From positions 1 to 64,000 of the forward strand of contig CAIMUF010000059.1 in the NCBI GenBank assembly GCA_903844635.1: DNA of 64,000 bases, given 5' to 3'. The DNA comes from an uncultured Sulfuricurvum sp. GTDB lineage: Bacteria; Campylobacterota; Campylobacteria; Campylobacterales; Sulfurimonadaceae. A program made the position numbers and the translations under genes. Shown here one piece after another: positions 25,548 to 35,178 of this stretch (within the stretch, counting starts at the first letter, position 1; the number at the start of each line of letters is the position of its first letter). Below the pieces are notes generated by a model that saw only the letters and a program-made list of their open reading frames with translations, searched no databases and had not been told where the DNA came from.

Positions 25548-26423
25548 TTAATGAACTTCTGACCAGATTTTACGTTTCCACAAATATGCCAAAATTGCAA
25601 ATACTAACGTATAAAGCATGACCCAAAGACCAACGCTTTCACGTTCAGATTTTTTAGAATCTCCAACCTCTTCCATGTAAGCGATAACTTCTTCTTGGGC
25701 TTTTTCATTCAAACCAACGCGTGGCATAGATGTTCCTGCCAACAACAATTGAGGATCATTAATAAAGCCATGTAAGTAATGCTCTTTACGACTTTTGATG
25801 TATTGAGACAAATCAGGAGGTGTTGCACCCATATAGGCTTTGATAGCATCTTTTGGTGTTGTCGCTTCAAATTTCGCATAGCTCATTGAGTGACAACGTC
25901 CACATGCTGCATCAAATGTTACTTTATTCACATCTTTCTCTGCCACTTTTGGAGCAACTGACTGAAGATAGGATACAACGTCCATAATCTCTTGAGGTGT
26001 CATCCAGTTGTAAGCAGGCATTGGGAATGCTTTCGCTCCTCCGACTGGATATTTATGACTAAGCTTCATAGCGCTGACAGGATCAAAGATGAAGTTAGCT
26101 AAATAGTTTTTGTCATACATACGTCCAGCCTGACTTAAATCAGGTGGAACAACTCCATACGATGCTGCTGCATCTGCATTTGGCATTAGCGCAGGGTGAC
26201 CTGCCGTTTCTATCGCATGACAAGCGATACAGTTAGCTTCTACAAGGGCTTTACCATTTTCAGTATTGCCTGCTAATGATGTGTCAACATTTTTCAAATC
26301 TTTAAATGTGAAATCTGCCGCTTTTACTTCAGGATGCATAACATGATGAGCATATGGCTCAATTCCGTAATATGTAATACCTACGAGAGCTGCAATAATT
26401 GCTAATATTTTAAACTCTTTCAT
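25548..26423 (-). CDS. petC: Dihaem cytochrome c subunit of the bc1 complex
   Basis: This 291-residue protein has an N-terminal anchor, two haem motifs (CIACH, CGRCH) and a C-terminal membrane helix (VGLWVMLYTLVFAILAYLW). The dihaem form is the epsilonproteobacterial replacement of cytochrome c1. It passes electrons from the Rieske protein to soluble cytochromes and the cbb3 oxidase. It overlaps petB by one base. Confidence 0.94.
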   Translation of the reverse strand: MKEFKILAIIAALVGITYYGIEPYAHHVMHPEVKAADFTFKDLKNVDTSLAGNTENGKALVEANCIACHAIETAGHPALMPNADAAASYGVVPPDLSQAGRMYDKNYLANFIFDPVSAMKLSHKYPVGGAKAFPMPAYNWMTPQEIMDVVSYLQSVAPKVAEKDVNKVTFDAACGRCHSMSYAKFEATTPKDAIKAYMGATPPDLSQYIKSRKEHYLHGFINDPQLLLAGTSMPRVGLNEKAQEEVIAYMEEVGDSKKSERESVGLWVMLYTLVFAILAYLWKRKIWSEVH

Positions 26424-27673
26424 TATTTGCCCCCTACTTTTTTAGCTTCTGCTTTTGTAATAAATGGCAATGCTACAAACAATACCAAGAATGTCATTGA
26501 TGAAGCAAATCCAACCCATGCATTTGCACCGGTCGGAGGCAATTTACCATATACCGTAAGTACAATCAAATCCGCTATCAAGAACCAGAACCAGTATTTA
26601 AAATATGGACGTTGATTTGCAGGTTTTACCATTGGTGAACGATCCAACCATGGCATTACAAAGAAAATTGCATTGGCAATGGCAAACGCGATAAGACCTA
26701 ATGATTTTCCAGAAATTCCAGCGATTTCAAAGAAGAATCCGCGTAACACTTCATAACTCCACAAGAAATACCACTCAGGGTAGATATGTGCCGGTGTTTT
26801 AAGCCCATCTGCTTTATCAAAGTTGACCGGATCCATTGCAAAATCGTAATGGAAGAAAACCAAATAGAAGAAAAATAACAAGAAAAAGCCTAAAACAAAA
26901 AAGTCTTTAGACAAAAATACAGGCCAAAATGGAACTACTTTAGAGTTCTTCTTATCCCCTGCAAGATATTTTTCTGCTTCTTCATCAAAATCGAAAAACT
27001 CACCTGCTTCATTATTAACGTGAGGAAAACGAAGTGCATAAAAGTGAACAACGATAGCACCGATGATTGCAAGAGGAATCAACAATACATGAAGCATGAA
27101 GAAACGAGTCAAGGTTGAATCGGAAACATAGAAGTTACCACGAATCCATACAACTAAATCACCACCGATAAGAGGAATACCACCAAAAATTTCAGTAATA
27201 ACATACGCCGCCCAGTAGCTCATTTGTCCCCATGGAAGCATGTACCCACTAAAGCCTTCTGCTGAGAAAAGAACAAATAAAAGCATCCCAGAAATCCAGA
27301 TCATTTCACGCCCTTTTTTATAAGAGCCATAATAGATACCGGTAAACATGTGGATGTATATAATCAAGAAAACAACCGATGCTCCGACAGCATGAATATG
27401 TCGAAACAACCATCCGTATCCGACTTCTTGCATAATAGTATAGTTGACACTATCAAATGCAGCCGCCACATCAGGCTTGTAATACATCAAAAGGAAAATT
27501 CCTGAAACAACCAATAATGTAAACATAACAGTCAGTAATACACCCATTGCCCACAAAAAGTTGATATTTTTAGGAATCCAATACTCCGTCATCATCACTT
27601 TTACGAATTTATCAATTCCTAAACGCTGATCAAACCACTCATACAATGAGTCTGCTTGTTTAAACTCTGCCAT
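26423..27673 (-). CDS. petB: Cytochrome b of the bc1 complex
   Basis: This 416-residue multi-helix protein has the haem-b histidine pairs (FRHIHAVGAS and HVLLIPLAIIGAIVVH), a quinol-site PEWY motif (YPEWYFLWSYE) and GYMLPWGQMSYW. It oxidises menaquinol in the inner membrane. It sits one base after petA in the order Rieske, cytochrome b, cytochrome c. Confidence 0.97.
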   Translation of the reverse strand: MAEFKQADSLYEWFDQRLGIDKFVKVMMTEYWIPKNINFLWAMGVLLTVMFTLLVVSGIFLLMYYKPDVAAAFDSVNYTIMQEVGYGWLFRHIHAVGASVVFLIIYIHMFTGIYYGSYKKGREMIWISGMLLFVLFSAEGFSGYMLPWGQMSYWAAYVITEIFGGIPLIGGDLVVWIRGNFYVSDSTLTRFFMLHVLLIPLAIIGAIVVHFYALRFPHVNNEAGEFFDFDEEAEKYLAGDKKNSKVVPFWPVFLSKDFFVLGFFLLFFFYLVFFHYDFAMDPVNFDKADGLKTPAHIYPEWYFLWSYEVLRGFFFEIAGISGKSLGLIAFAIANAIFFVMPWLDRSPMVKPANQRPYFKYWFWFLIADLIVLTVYGKLPPTGANAWVGFASSMTFLVLFVALPFITKAEAKKVGGK

Positions 27674-27674
27674 C

Positions 27675-28187
27675 TTATACTCCTCCTGCTTTTGCCATCA
27701 TAGCTTTATACTCAGGACCTTCTTCACCAAGGACAAGGGTATTTCCATCAATTTTAAATGGAGGAAGATCTAGAGGACGCGGAGGTGGTCCAAATTTATT
27801 AATACCTGCAGATGTAAATTCACCACCATGACAAGCACATTTAAAATCTTTTTGATCAGCACGATAGGCAGGAATACAGCCCAAATGCGTACATAATCCA
27901 ATCATAACCGAATAATGAAAATCTCCAACTTTAACAGTACGTCCATCAGTTGGTTTCATATCTTCTGTATATTTAAGAATAAAAATCGGCTTACCACGCC
28001 ATACTGCGATTTCTAACTTATTAGCTTCAAGTGCAGACACATCTACGGTTGTAAAACCGGCTGTCATAACACTTGGAAGCGGATCCCATGTTTTCTTCAT
28101 CGCGATAAGTGAGGCAACCCCACCCACAGCAGCGACTGCACCAAAGGCTTTACCTATAAAACCTCTTCTGCTTTCATCTTTCATCAT
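27675..28187 (-). CDS. petA: Rieske iron-sulfur protein of the bc1 complex
   Basis: This 170-residue protein has a twin-arginine-type N-terminus (ESRRGFIGKAFGA) and the Rieske boxes CTHLGC and CACHGGEF that bind the 2Fe-2S cluster. It is exported folded and anchored by its N-terminal helix. It is the first gene of the petABC operon; the 56-base gap upstream should hold its promoter. Confidence 0.96.
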   Translation of the reverse strand: MMKDESRRGFIGKAFGAVAAVGGVASLIAMKKTWDPLPSVMTAGFTTVDVSALEANKLEIAVWRGKPIFILKYTEDMKPTDGRTVKVGDFHYSVMIGLCTHLGCIPAYRADQKDFKCACHGGEFTSAGINKFGPPPRPLDLPPFKIDGNTLVLGEEGPEYKAMMAKAGGV

Positions 28188-28243
28188 TTCTCACTTAATT
28201 TAGAAATTTAACCCTCTATCATAAGGCAGAAAGGTTTAATTTT

Positions 28244-29110
28244 CTATAAAACAAGCTTATTTCGTATAAATTCGATTATTTCTTTGTTACTTCTTTGATA
28301 ATTTTGATAACTATTTGATGATTGATTATTTATAATTTCCATAAGTTGCTCTTTATCATAACCATCGATAACAGGAATTCCCATTTTCTCAAATAATGGG
28401 AGAAAATCTCGTGCGTAATCAGGACGTTGTAAATAAATCGGGCGTCCACATCCAGATAAATTTTGTAAAACCGCCATCGGAGAAGCACTAATAAGTACGT
28501 CAGTGTTGCGAATTACCGTATCGTACTCTTCAGTCTCATGGATAGTAGTAAAGCTTTTTTTAAGGCTATTTTCATAGCCGAGGAAATGATAAAAACCCAT
28601 TAAAAGCTCCATTTTGTAGGGAGCAAATAAAGCTTGGTTCAGCTCTAAATCTTTTTCATAATCATCATCGCCAAAAAACAGTGCCATGGGAATAGTTTTA
28701 GGAAGCACTTCGTTGTACTTCGTATCGACTACCGTTCCTGTTGCAATTCTATCCCCGTGTAAATACGGTGAAATTAAAAATTCTTTTTCATATTTCACTG
28801 CATCAGGATTATCACTAATACGGATAAAAGTTGGGAAAAATAGAGTCATATCTTCCATCAGAGTAGGATTGATCTCATCGGAGTCGAAGATGATTTTATC
28901 ACCATGCTGTGCGATTTGAGGGATATTACGGACAACATCGACTCCGACAGAGCGTTTAATTCCGTAATTGCGTGCTTCACTTGCAATGCGAAAATCTGAG
29001 CACAATAACGTAATGTCTAAATCATTAAGCTCATTAAGTATCGCTACCGCGCGATGAAAACGATCTAAACCGATACGATGTCCTGTGTGGACGTAATAAA
29101 AAAGTCTCAT
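28244..29110 (-). CDS. Glycosyltransferase-like protein of unknown role
   Basis: This 288-residue protein starts [21 protein letters not shown], resembling the N-terminus of MurG/PseG-type (GT-B) proteins that bind a nucleotide sugar between two domains. [21 protein letters not shown] near residue 220 fits the C-terminal donor-site pattern. No catalytic residue can be assigned. It overlaps mnmG by four bases and lies before petA. Confidence 0.55.
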   Translation of the reverse strand: MRLFYYVHTGHRIGLDRFHRAVAILNELNDLDITLLCSDFRIASEARNYGIKRSVGVDVVRNIPQIAQHGDKIIFDSDEINPTLMEDMTLFFPTFIRISDNPDAVKYEKEFLISPYLHGDRIATGTVVDTKYNEVLPKTIPMALFFGDDDYEKDLELNQALFAPYKMELLMGFYHFLGYENSLKKSFTTIHETEEYDTVIRNTDVLISASPMAVLQNLSGCGRPIYLQRPDYARDFLPLFEKMGIPVIDGYDKEQLMEIINNQSSNSYQNYQRSNKEIIEFIRNKLVL

Positions 29111-30981
29111 TTTTTTCCCGCCATTTTGATGTAAATTTGTAAAATATCCAATGCAGCTGGCGTCATACCCGATATTTGTGATGCTGCCTGCAATGTCGGC
29201 GGATTAAATTTTCCCAGCTTATCGACAATCTCATTCGATAATCCCGAAACGGATTTAAAATCAAAATTTTCAGGGATGGCAATGTGTAACATTCGAGACA
29301 TTTTTTCGACATCTTCACTTTGTTTTTCAACGTAACGAGCGTATTTAGCTTCGATGAGAATCTGCTCTTGGATATACAAATCAAGCGTCGAAAAACTTGG
29401 AATTAGGGCTGTAAGCTTCTCTAAATCGAAACTTTTACGTGAAACAAGTTGTGTTGCTGCCATTCTGTCATTAATACGCTCTTCATCGATGCTTTCCAAA
29501 AAGGCTAAGAACTCTTTGGTCGGTGTCAAAACAGTCTCATCTAAAAGGGTAAGGCCCTCATTGATTTGCAGTCGTTTCGTCTCGATTCGCGCCATTTCCT
29601 CATCACTTATGAGTCCTAAAGCATGACCGTATTGTCCTAAACGTAAATCTGCTGTCTCTTCACGTAACAGCAGACGATATTCAGCACGGGAAGTAAACAT
29701 GCGGTAAGGCTCTTTTGTCCCTTTTGTCACCAAATCATCGATCAAAACTCCAATGTACGCTTCATCACGACGTAAAATAAGAGGCGCTTTCTCCTCAAGC
29801 GACAAGGCAGCATTAATTCCCGCCATCAACCCTTGTGCTGCGGCTTCTTCGTATCCGGTTGTTCCGTTGATCTGTCCTGCACAGTAAAGATTCTTAACTT
29901 TTTTGGTCTCTAGAGTGTGTGTTAGCTCAGTTGGATCAACGTAATCATACTCGATTGCATAGCCGTAACGGACGATTTTGGCATTCTCCATACCGATTAC
30001 CGAATGGATCATTTGACGTTGTACATCCGGCGGGAGAGAAGTGCTCATTCCGTTAATGTAACACTCCGTATTCTCAGCGGTTTGCGGTTCGATAAAGAGG
30101 TGGTGACGCTCTTTGTCTCGGAAACGGTTTACTTTATCTTCGATGCTTGGGCAATAGCGTGGTCCTACCCCCTCGATCTGTCCTGTAAACAATGGTGCAC
30201 GGTGAAAATTTCCCTCAATGAGGCTATGCGTATCTTCGTTGGTATAGGCAATATAACACGGAAGTTGCTTTTTCTCACGTGCGAATTTTTCGCGGTCGGT
30301 ACGAAAACTAAACGGATTGGGAAGAGTGTCACCATCTTGAATTTCCATCACACTAAAATCAATGGAGGAGCTGTCCACACGGGGACATGTCCCCGTTTTA
30401 AGCCGTCCGACATTGAGTCCATGTTCACGAAGTGACTCGGTAAGTCCTTTGGCAGCAAACTCTCCGAAACGTCCTGCCTCTTGGCGAATTTCACCGATAT
30501 GGATCATCCCGTTTAGAAATGTTCCTGTCGTTAAAATAACACGTTTAGCGCGGTATTCATTGAGCAAATGTGTTTGTACCCCAACTACCGTATTGTCTTC
30601 AATAATAAGAGAGGTGACCGTCTCTTGGATGAGGCTCATATTGGGAGTGGTGAGGATGGTATTACGGGCAATCACACGATAGCGATCCATATCAATCTGC
30701 GCACGGCTTCCCCGCACTGCCGGACCTTTTGTGATATTAAGAATACGAAATTGTATCCCTGCTTCATCGGTGAGCAGTCCCATTTCTCCACCAAGTGCAT
30801 CAAGCTCACGTACTAAATGCCCTTTTGCCAAACCGCCGACAGCAGGATTACAGCTTGTCGCCCCCACTTGTTCGGCTAACATCGAGACCATTAGGGTATT
30901 GTGCCCCATACGGGCAGAGGCGAGTGCTGCTTCGATTCCTGCGTGCCCTCCGCCTACTACGATTACGTCATAATTTATCAT
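29107..30981 (-). CDS. mnmG: tRNA uridine-34 carboxymethylaminomethyl synthase, FAD subunit
   Basis: This 624-residue protein has the FAD-binding [12 protein letters not shown] motif at the N-terminus, the GidA signatures [19 protein letters not shown] and [16 protein letters not shown], and the helical C-terminus that binds MnmE. With MnmE it builds cmnm5U34 in tRNAs. Its leader contains a large inverted repeat (31009-31132). A stand-alone MnmC methyltransferase domain that could act later on the same base lies at 33956-34702. Confidence 0.97.
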   Translation of the reverse strand: MINYDVIVVGGGHAGIEAALASARMGHNTLMVSMLAEQVGATSCNPAVGGLAKGHLVRELDALGGEMGLLTDEAGIQFRILNITKGPAVRGSRAQIDMDRYRVIARNTILTTPNMSLIQETVTSLIIEDNTVVGVQTHLLNEYRAKRVILTTGTFLNGMIHIGEIRQEAGRFGEFAAKGLTESLREHGLNVGRLKTGTCPRVDSSSIDFSVMEIQDGDTLPNPFSFRTDREKFAREKKQLPCYIAYTNEDTHSLIEGNFHRAPLFTGQIEGVGPRYCPSIEDKVNRFRDKERHHLFIEPQTAENTECYINGMSTSLPPDVQRQMIHSVIGMENAKIVRYGYAIEYDYVDPTELTHTLETKKVKNLYCAGQINGTTGYEEAAAQGLMAGINAALSLEEKAPLILRRDEAYIGVLIDDLVTKGTKEPYRMFTSRAEYRLLLREETADLRLGQYGHALGLISDEEMARIETKRLQINEGLTLLDETVLTPTKEFLAFLESIDEERINDRMAATQLVSRKSFDLEKLTALIPSFSTLDLYIQEQILIEAKYARYVEKQSEDVEKMSRMLHIAIPENFDFKSVSGLSNEIVDKLGKFNPPTLQAASQISGMTPAALDILQIYIKMAGKK

Positions 30982-31008
30982 TGTTTACTTCTTCATTTTA
31001 AATATTAA

Positions 31009-31132
31009 ACACCTTGCGTAATTTTCTTGAAAATTCAACTTTAAACTCCATTCATTAAGACTTATCCGTGCTTTTGCTTTGCTTCATTAAACACGTACGT
31101 CTTTGAGTTTTCAAGAAAATTACGCAAGGTGT
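31009..31132. repeat. 124-bp element with perfect 25-bp terminal inverted repeats
   Basis: Bases 31009-31033 are the exact reverse complement of 31108-31132; pairing continues five more bases with one mismatch. The 74-base middle has no coding look. No target-site duplication is seen. It lies in the divergent gap between mnmG and a small ORF. It could be a MITE or a large 5'-leader hairpin of mnmG. Confidence 0.8.
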
Positions 31133-31148
31133 GCCAGATTCTTAACTG

Positions 31149-31169
31149 CAATTATAACCGTTATAATTG
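31149..31169. promoter_or_regulatory. Palindromic bidirectional promoter for mnmG and the small ORF
   Basis: A 21-bp palindrome with 10-bp arms round a single base carries TATAAT on each strand (31162-31167 on plus, 31151-31156 on minus). It sits in the divergent gap. It may work as a two-way promoter or an operator. Confidence 0.5.
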
Positions 31170-31234
31170 AAAGCACTAAAATCTAAAGCAAAAACAGTAT
31201 AGAATTAAGCAAAATTTTTGATACGAGACATACT

Positions 31235-31426
31235 ATGGACACTCCAAAAACTCTTGAAGAACTCTTAAAAAATTATGATCCAACTCCTCTTGAATTCGAT
31301 CCTGCTGTTGATGGGGATGAAGAGCACCTTATTCGTGATGATCTTTTAAAAGAAAAAGAACGGATGAAAGATGTTATTACGAAACTTAAAGAAAAAAATC
31401 GCGGTGATCGAAAAGTAAGGCGTTAA
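31235..31426 (+). CDS. Small charged protein of unknown function
   Basis: This 63-residue soluble protein is rich in Asp/Glu in the first half and Lys/Arg in the second (LKEKERMKDVITKLKEKNRG), predicted helical or coiled coil. No domain was recognised. It is followed after 28 bases by the Sel1-repeat gene, probably in the same transcript. Confidence 0.65.
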   Translation: MDTPKTLEELLKNYDPTPLEFDPAVDGDEEHLIRDDLLKEKERMKDVITKLKEKNRGDRKVRR

Positions 31427-31454
31427 AGTTAGCTAAGATATAATTTTGACAAAA

Positions 31455-32153
31455 ATGGACCACCTTATGATGCTTCAAGCTGCATTCGACGCTTTTAATA
31501 CACAGGACTTTTCAAAAGCACGTGAACTTTTTGAAATACTTAGCGATCAAAATAATCCTACTGCACTCTCATCCCTTGGTTACCTTTATCAGCAAGGGCT
31601 TGGTGTCGAAAAATCACCGCAACAAGCGTATGAATATTATACTCGCGCGGCCGATCTCGAAGAACCGACCGCCCTTTTCAACCTAGCATTAATGTATGCA
31701 GATGGTATTGTTATTACCCACGATCAGTTTAAAACACATGAATTACTTATCCGTTCGGCTGTTTTAAATTTTCCTCAAGCGCAATACGAAGCAGCACTTA
31801 GTCTAGAGAGAGGTTTAGGCTGTGTTCAAAATTTTAGTGAAGCGGCATTTTGGTACGAAGAAGCGGCTAAACGGGGTCACGCAGGAGCGTTTAACAATCT
31901 CGGCGTTCTTTTCAAAGAGGGGCATGGAGTCATCCAAGATTATTCCAAAGCGTTTATCTGTTTTTCACGGGGAGCTAAGCTTGATATCGCTGAGAGCCAA
32001 TACAATTTGGGTCTTATGTATGATCAAGGATTTGGGTGTGACGCCAATCATGATGTAGCACTAGAATGGTGTAGGAAAGCCGCCTATAACGGTCATGAAA
32101 AAGCCAAAACCATCATCCAAGGCTTACAAGAAGAAGGTAAAATAGTATGGTAG
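31455..32153 (+). CDS. Sel1-repeat (TPR-like) protein
   Basis: This protein of about 232 residues contains five to six Sel1 repeats of 36 residues (LGYLYQQGLGVEKSPQQA, LNFPQAQYEAALSLERG, LGVLFKEGHGVIQDYSKA, LGLMYDQGFGCDANHDVA). Such repeats mediate protein contacts. No signal peptide is evident, so it is probably cytoplasmic. The start among ATG 31455, ATG 31467 or TTG 31446 is uncertain because no ribosome site stands out. Its end overlaps the YbiB-like gene by seven bases. Confidence 0.8.
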   Translation: MDHLMMLQAAFDAFNTQDFSKARELFEILSDQNNPTALSSLGYLYQQGLGVEKSPQQAYEYYTRAADLEEPTALFNLALMYADGIVITHDQFKTHELLIRSAVLNFPQAQYEAALSLERGLGCVQNFSEAAFWYEEAAKRGHAGAFNNLGVLFKEGHGVIQDYSKAFICFSRGAKLDIAESQYNLGLMYDQGFGCDANHDVALEWCRKAAYNGHEKAKTIIQGLQEEGKIVW

Positions 32154-33058
32154 TGAGAACCAATACTTCCTTTAGCGCTGAACATTTACGGTTTTTAAAT
32201 TACATCAAAGCAGTAGGAACAGGACCAAAAGGAAATAGGGAACTCTCTCGAGAAGAGACCAAAGATGCATTTTCCCTTATCCTAGAACGACGTATTCCTG
32301 ACACGCTTATCAGTGCTTTTTTACTCGGATGGCGAGTTCAAGGAGAGAGTGATGAGGAACTTGGCGGATGTGTTGAGTATTTAGCGGGTCACCTTGTTGC
32401 CAACAAAGGAAAAGGTATTGAAATCGGCTATCCAATGGATGGTAAAACGAAATTTTTTCCCATTATGCTTAAAGCTTCTGAATATCTCGCTGATATAGAA
32501 GTTCACGCCGTTTATGACGTTCCGTTAGGACCAAAATATGGTTCCACACTCAATGAATTTCAAGTTACTGCACCCAACCTCAACTTGCATCATCGTCGAG
32601 ATTTACTCAAAAGCTTAAGTGATTTAACACCATTGCGTAACGACATCGGTATCCGTACTGCATTTAATACCCTCGAAAAATTCAATTTTTTAGCGCCTAT
32701 CGCGCTCATCGGGATGCATCATGCCCCCTATTTTGATCTCTATGCAAAACTTTATGCGCCCTATTATCAACGTCTTGTCATTGTTCAAGGACATGAGGGA
32801 ACTCCCGAAATACTCAAAAAAACGAAATATAAAATCGTCGAGAATGGTGAAACAACAACCTATCATCTTGATCCTGAAGAATTTGGTATTGAACCTATTG
32901 TCACGAAAGAAGAGATGACACTAGAAGAGATGGTTGCCCTGATGAAAAATCCTGATGAAAATCTTGCTAAAATGATACGACTTAACGCTGCATTTTTAGG
33001 TTTTGTTGCAGGAAAATATCAAACTATTGAAGAAGGATATGCGTGTTTACAGGATTAA
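32147..33058 (+). CDS. Anthranilate phosphoribosyltransferase-like protein (YbiB/TrpD2 family)
   Basis: This 303-residue protein has the TrpD fold: a helical N-terminal domain (LSREETKDAFSLILERRIPDTLISAFLLGWRVQGES) followed by an alpha/beta domain. The glycine-rich PRPP loop of true TrpD is absent, which fits the YbiB/TrpD2 group, known to bind DNA in E. coli rather than make tryptophan. It overlaps ribE by 16 bases, so the two are coupled. Confidence 0.75.
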   Translation: MVVRTNTSFSAEHLRFLNYIKAVGTGPKGNRELSREETKDAFSLILERRIPDTLISAFLLGWRVQGESDEELGGCVEYLAGHLVANKGKGIEIGYPMDGKTKFFPIMLKASEYLADIEVHAVYDVPLGPKYGSTLNEFQVTAPNLNLHHRRDLLKSLSDLTPLRNDIGIRTAFNTLEKFNFLAPIALIGMHHAPYFDLYAKLYAPYYQRLVIVQGHEGTPEILKKTKYKIVENGETTTYHLDPEEFGIEPIVTKEEMTLEEMVALMKNPDENLAKMIRLNAAFLGFVAGKYQTIEEGYACLQD

Positions 33059-33657
33059 TTCGTGAGATGGCACAGGTAAAAAGCTTTGGAGCCAATCGCC
33101 TCTCTCTGAAAGCGAATCATAAAGCAAAACTCGGAGATTCGATTGCCATTAACGGCACGTGTCTTTCGGTCATAAGTATCGAAAGTGACGGATTCACAGT
33201 TGAACTTTCCCCCGAAACACTCACCCACATTGCTACTGAAAAGCTAACGGGGGGTGTCCATATCGAACCGGCTATGATGATGGGAGATCGTTTTGAGGGG
33301 CACATTGTCCAAGGGCATATCGATACTATCGGAACCATTTCTTCTATCTCCAATAATGGTAACAGTTATGAAGTTGTAGTGGATATTAATCCCGAGTTTG
33401 TTCCTCTCATCCCTCCTAAAGGGTCCATTACGATTGATGGAATAAGTTTAACTGTAAACGAAGTAAATAAAAATAGTTTTCGCCTGACCATCATCCCAAT
33501 CACCATGCGCGAAACACTCTTTGGAACGTATAAAAAAGGAACACGGGTAAACATCGAAACCGATGTTTTTGCCCGCTATATGCGTCATATTCTCACGACA
33601 TCCAGTAAAAATGATATGAGTTGGAACGATATTGACCATATTCATTCTCTCTATTAA
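33043..33657 (+). CDS. ribE: Riboflavin synthase alpha chain
   Basis: This 204-residue protein starts with GTG giving MFTGLIRE, the invariant family start. The two lumazine-binding repeats are visible (GDSIAINGTCLSV and KGSITIDGISLTV), as is HIVQGHID. It dismutates dimethylribityllumazine to riboflavin. The paired repeat arrangement and length are normal. Confidence 0.95.
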   Translation: MFTGLIREMAQVKSFGANRLSLKANHKAKLGDSIAINGTCLSVISIESDGFTVELSPETLTHIATEKLTGGVHIEPAMMMGDRFEGHIVQGHIDTIGTISSISNNGNSYEVVVDINPEFVPLIPPKGSITIDGISLTVNEVNKNSFRLTIIPITMRETLFGTYKKGTRVNIETDVFARYMRHILTTSSKNDMSWNDIDHIHSLY

Positions 33658-33672
33658 AATACAAAAGGAAGT

Positions 33673-33981
33673 GTGTTGAAAACAATTGAATGGCTGATGA
33701 TGTTGGCTTTTATCGCAGGTCTTGGGCTATCGACATGGAAAATTTATTATTTTTTACCTTCAAAACCTCTTGAAGACGATGACACTACTTCCAATTCTGT
33801 TGAAGCGCTCGAAAAGATCATGATTGAATCTAACCGTGATGGCATAACCGAAGAAGAGCTATTTGAGAAAATGCGCAACCATCCAGAGTTTGACACGAAG
33901 CATTTTTGGAGATTTAACCCCAACCGCCTTCGCCACCTCATCCAAGATTATCGTCTTAAAGAGCCAAATTTTCGTCTCTAA
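33673..33981 (+). CDS. Small membrane-anchored protein of unknown function
   Basis: The 102-residue protein has one N-terminal membrane helix (WLMMLAFIAGLGLSTWKIYYF) and a charged cytoplasmic part with a winged-helix-like look (ITEEELFEKMRNHPEF...). The start is GTG or TTG just after AAGGA. Its last 26 bases overlap the end of the convergent MnmC-domain gene. No known family was recognised. Confidence 0.65.
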   Translation: MLKTIEWLMMLAFIAGLGLSTWKIYYFLPSKPLEDDDTTSNSVEALEKIMIESNRDGITEEELFEKMRNHPEFDTKHFWRFNPNRLRHLIQDYRLKEPNFRL

Positions 33982-34702
33982 GAGATGTTGCATCTGGATT
34001 ACACGCAATCTTATGCTCCATATCTATTTTTTCAAGATTTTCTAACTCTCTCACTGATGCAACGGTCGCCGAACGATACCCCTCACCCTGATTCAAATAA
34101 ATATTTAATCCATTTTCATACAGAGCCAACCGTGTTGCCAACGCCATCGAGTACGTGGTTAAAATCCCCTCATTCCCGATCAGTCGTGCAACGTCAGCGA
34201 AATATTCTTTCGTCCAAAGTACTGGATTACTGGCGGGGCTAAAGGCATCTTGATAACAGACATCCCATATCCCCTCCAACTCTCTCATTGCCACTCTTGC
34301 ATCGGTGATCTCAACCGTAATACGAGTCCACTCATCCTCATATTGTCCAGCAGTAGCAAGTTCTTTAATCACCTTTTGGTATGGTTTAAAGATTTCAGGA
34401 TAAGGAAAATCTACCAAAGAAGCAACCAGCGCACCATCCAATTCAGGAGAATAAATCTCCAGCGTCATATTAGGAAAATATCTATCACGATAATAGAGGC
34501 TGAGAAGAGTATTAAAACCAAGCCCGAAACAAATATCAATAATTTTAAGATGCTTTTTATTCCCATATAGGACAAAAGCGGGTTGAACATGTTTTTTGAG
34601 CGATTCATTGAGGGCGCCATCTTTGGTCGAATGATAGTGTTCGTCGTACTGTTCACTGTACGCAGTATAGCTTCCATCATCACTCTCAACCCACTTTGTC
34701 AT
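33956..34702 (-). CDS. tRNA mnm5U methyltransferase domain protein (MnmC-type, DUF752)
   Basis: This 248-residue Rossmann methyltransferase has the SAM motif IIDICFGLGFNTLLSL and YQDAFSPASNPVLWT, matching the N-terminal domain of MnmC. The FAD oxidase domain of the E. coli fusion is absent. It would methylate the aminomethyl group on U34 of tRNA. ATG overlaps the upstream TGA by four bases; a longer reading to 34717 is unlikely. Confidence 0.82.
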   Translation of the reverse strand: MTKWVESDDGSYTAYSEQYDEHYHSTKDGALNESLKKHVQPAFVLYGNKKHLKIIDICFGLGFNTLLSLYYRDRYFPNMTLEIYSPELDGALVASLVDFPYPEIFKPYQKVIKELATAGQYEDEWTRITVEITDARVAMRELEGIWDVCYQDAFSPASNPVLWTKEYFADVARLIGNEGILTTYSMALATRLALYENGLNIYLNQGEGYRSATVASVRELENLEKIDMEHKIACNPDATSLRDENLAL

Positions 34703-35178
34703 AACCCCGCACCCCACATGTGCATCTTCTTAGCAACAATTACATCATACCCTTCCAGTAAATCATAAATCGTATTTGTAGCTCGAAACTCTGATTGATC
34801 AAGTAAAGCTTCCACCTCACTAATATTCATAGATCCTTTTTTTTGAACAATGATGATCTCCGTCGCATTGAGCAGTGTACGATAAATCAATTGCAAAAAT
34901 TTTAACGGTGATTCATGCAAATGCAAAACATCTTGAACGATCACAGACGCATAATCCCTTGGCACCCCAAATGCAGGAGATTTATAATCTTTGATTACGT
35001 GTACTTTATGAATACCTGGATGTGTAAAGTCTTGGTGTTCGCCAGGAAACAGTGAGAGATCTATAAGCCCCTCATAGGGAGCTAAAAATACTGTCAATTC
35101 CTCAATCATAGCGTCCAAATGACTGGTTATAAGCATGATTTTTGTATTGGGTGTAGGATGGAGAAGCTGGGTAATCAT
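34699..35178 (-). CDS. Conserved protein with methyltransferase-like C-terminal half
   Basis: This 159-residue protein resembles the later part of class I methyltransferases (SVIVQDVLHLHESPLKFLQLIYRTLL), but no glycine-rich SAM motif is visible. It lies between the NifX-like and MnmC-type genes with four-base overlaps on both sides, forming a luxS operon. Function unknown. Confidence 0.6.
   Translation of the reverse strand: MITQLLHPTPNTKIMLITSHLDAMIEELTVFLAPYEGLIDLSLFPGEHQDFTHPGIHKVHVIKDYKSPAFGVPRDYASVIVQDVLHLHESPLKFLQLIYRTLLNATEIIIVQKKGSMNISEVEALLDQSEFRATNTIYDLLEGYDVIVAKKMHMWGAGL

Noticed and set aside
31009-31132. Rho-independent terminator
   Set aside because: It lies upstream of both flanking genes, has a 74-base centre and no U-run; a mobile or leader element fits better.
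32147-33058. True anthranilate phosphoribosyltransferase (trpD)
   Set aside because: The PRPP-binding glycine loop is missing and no other trp gene is near; YbiB/TrpD2 fits better.
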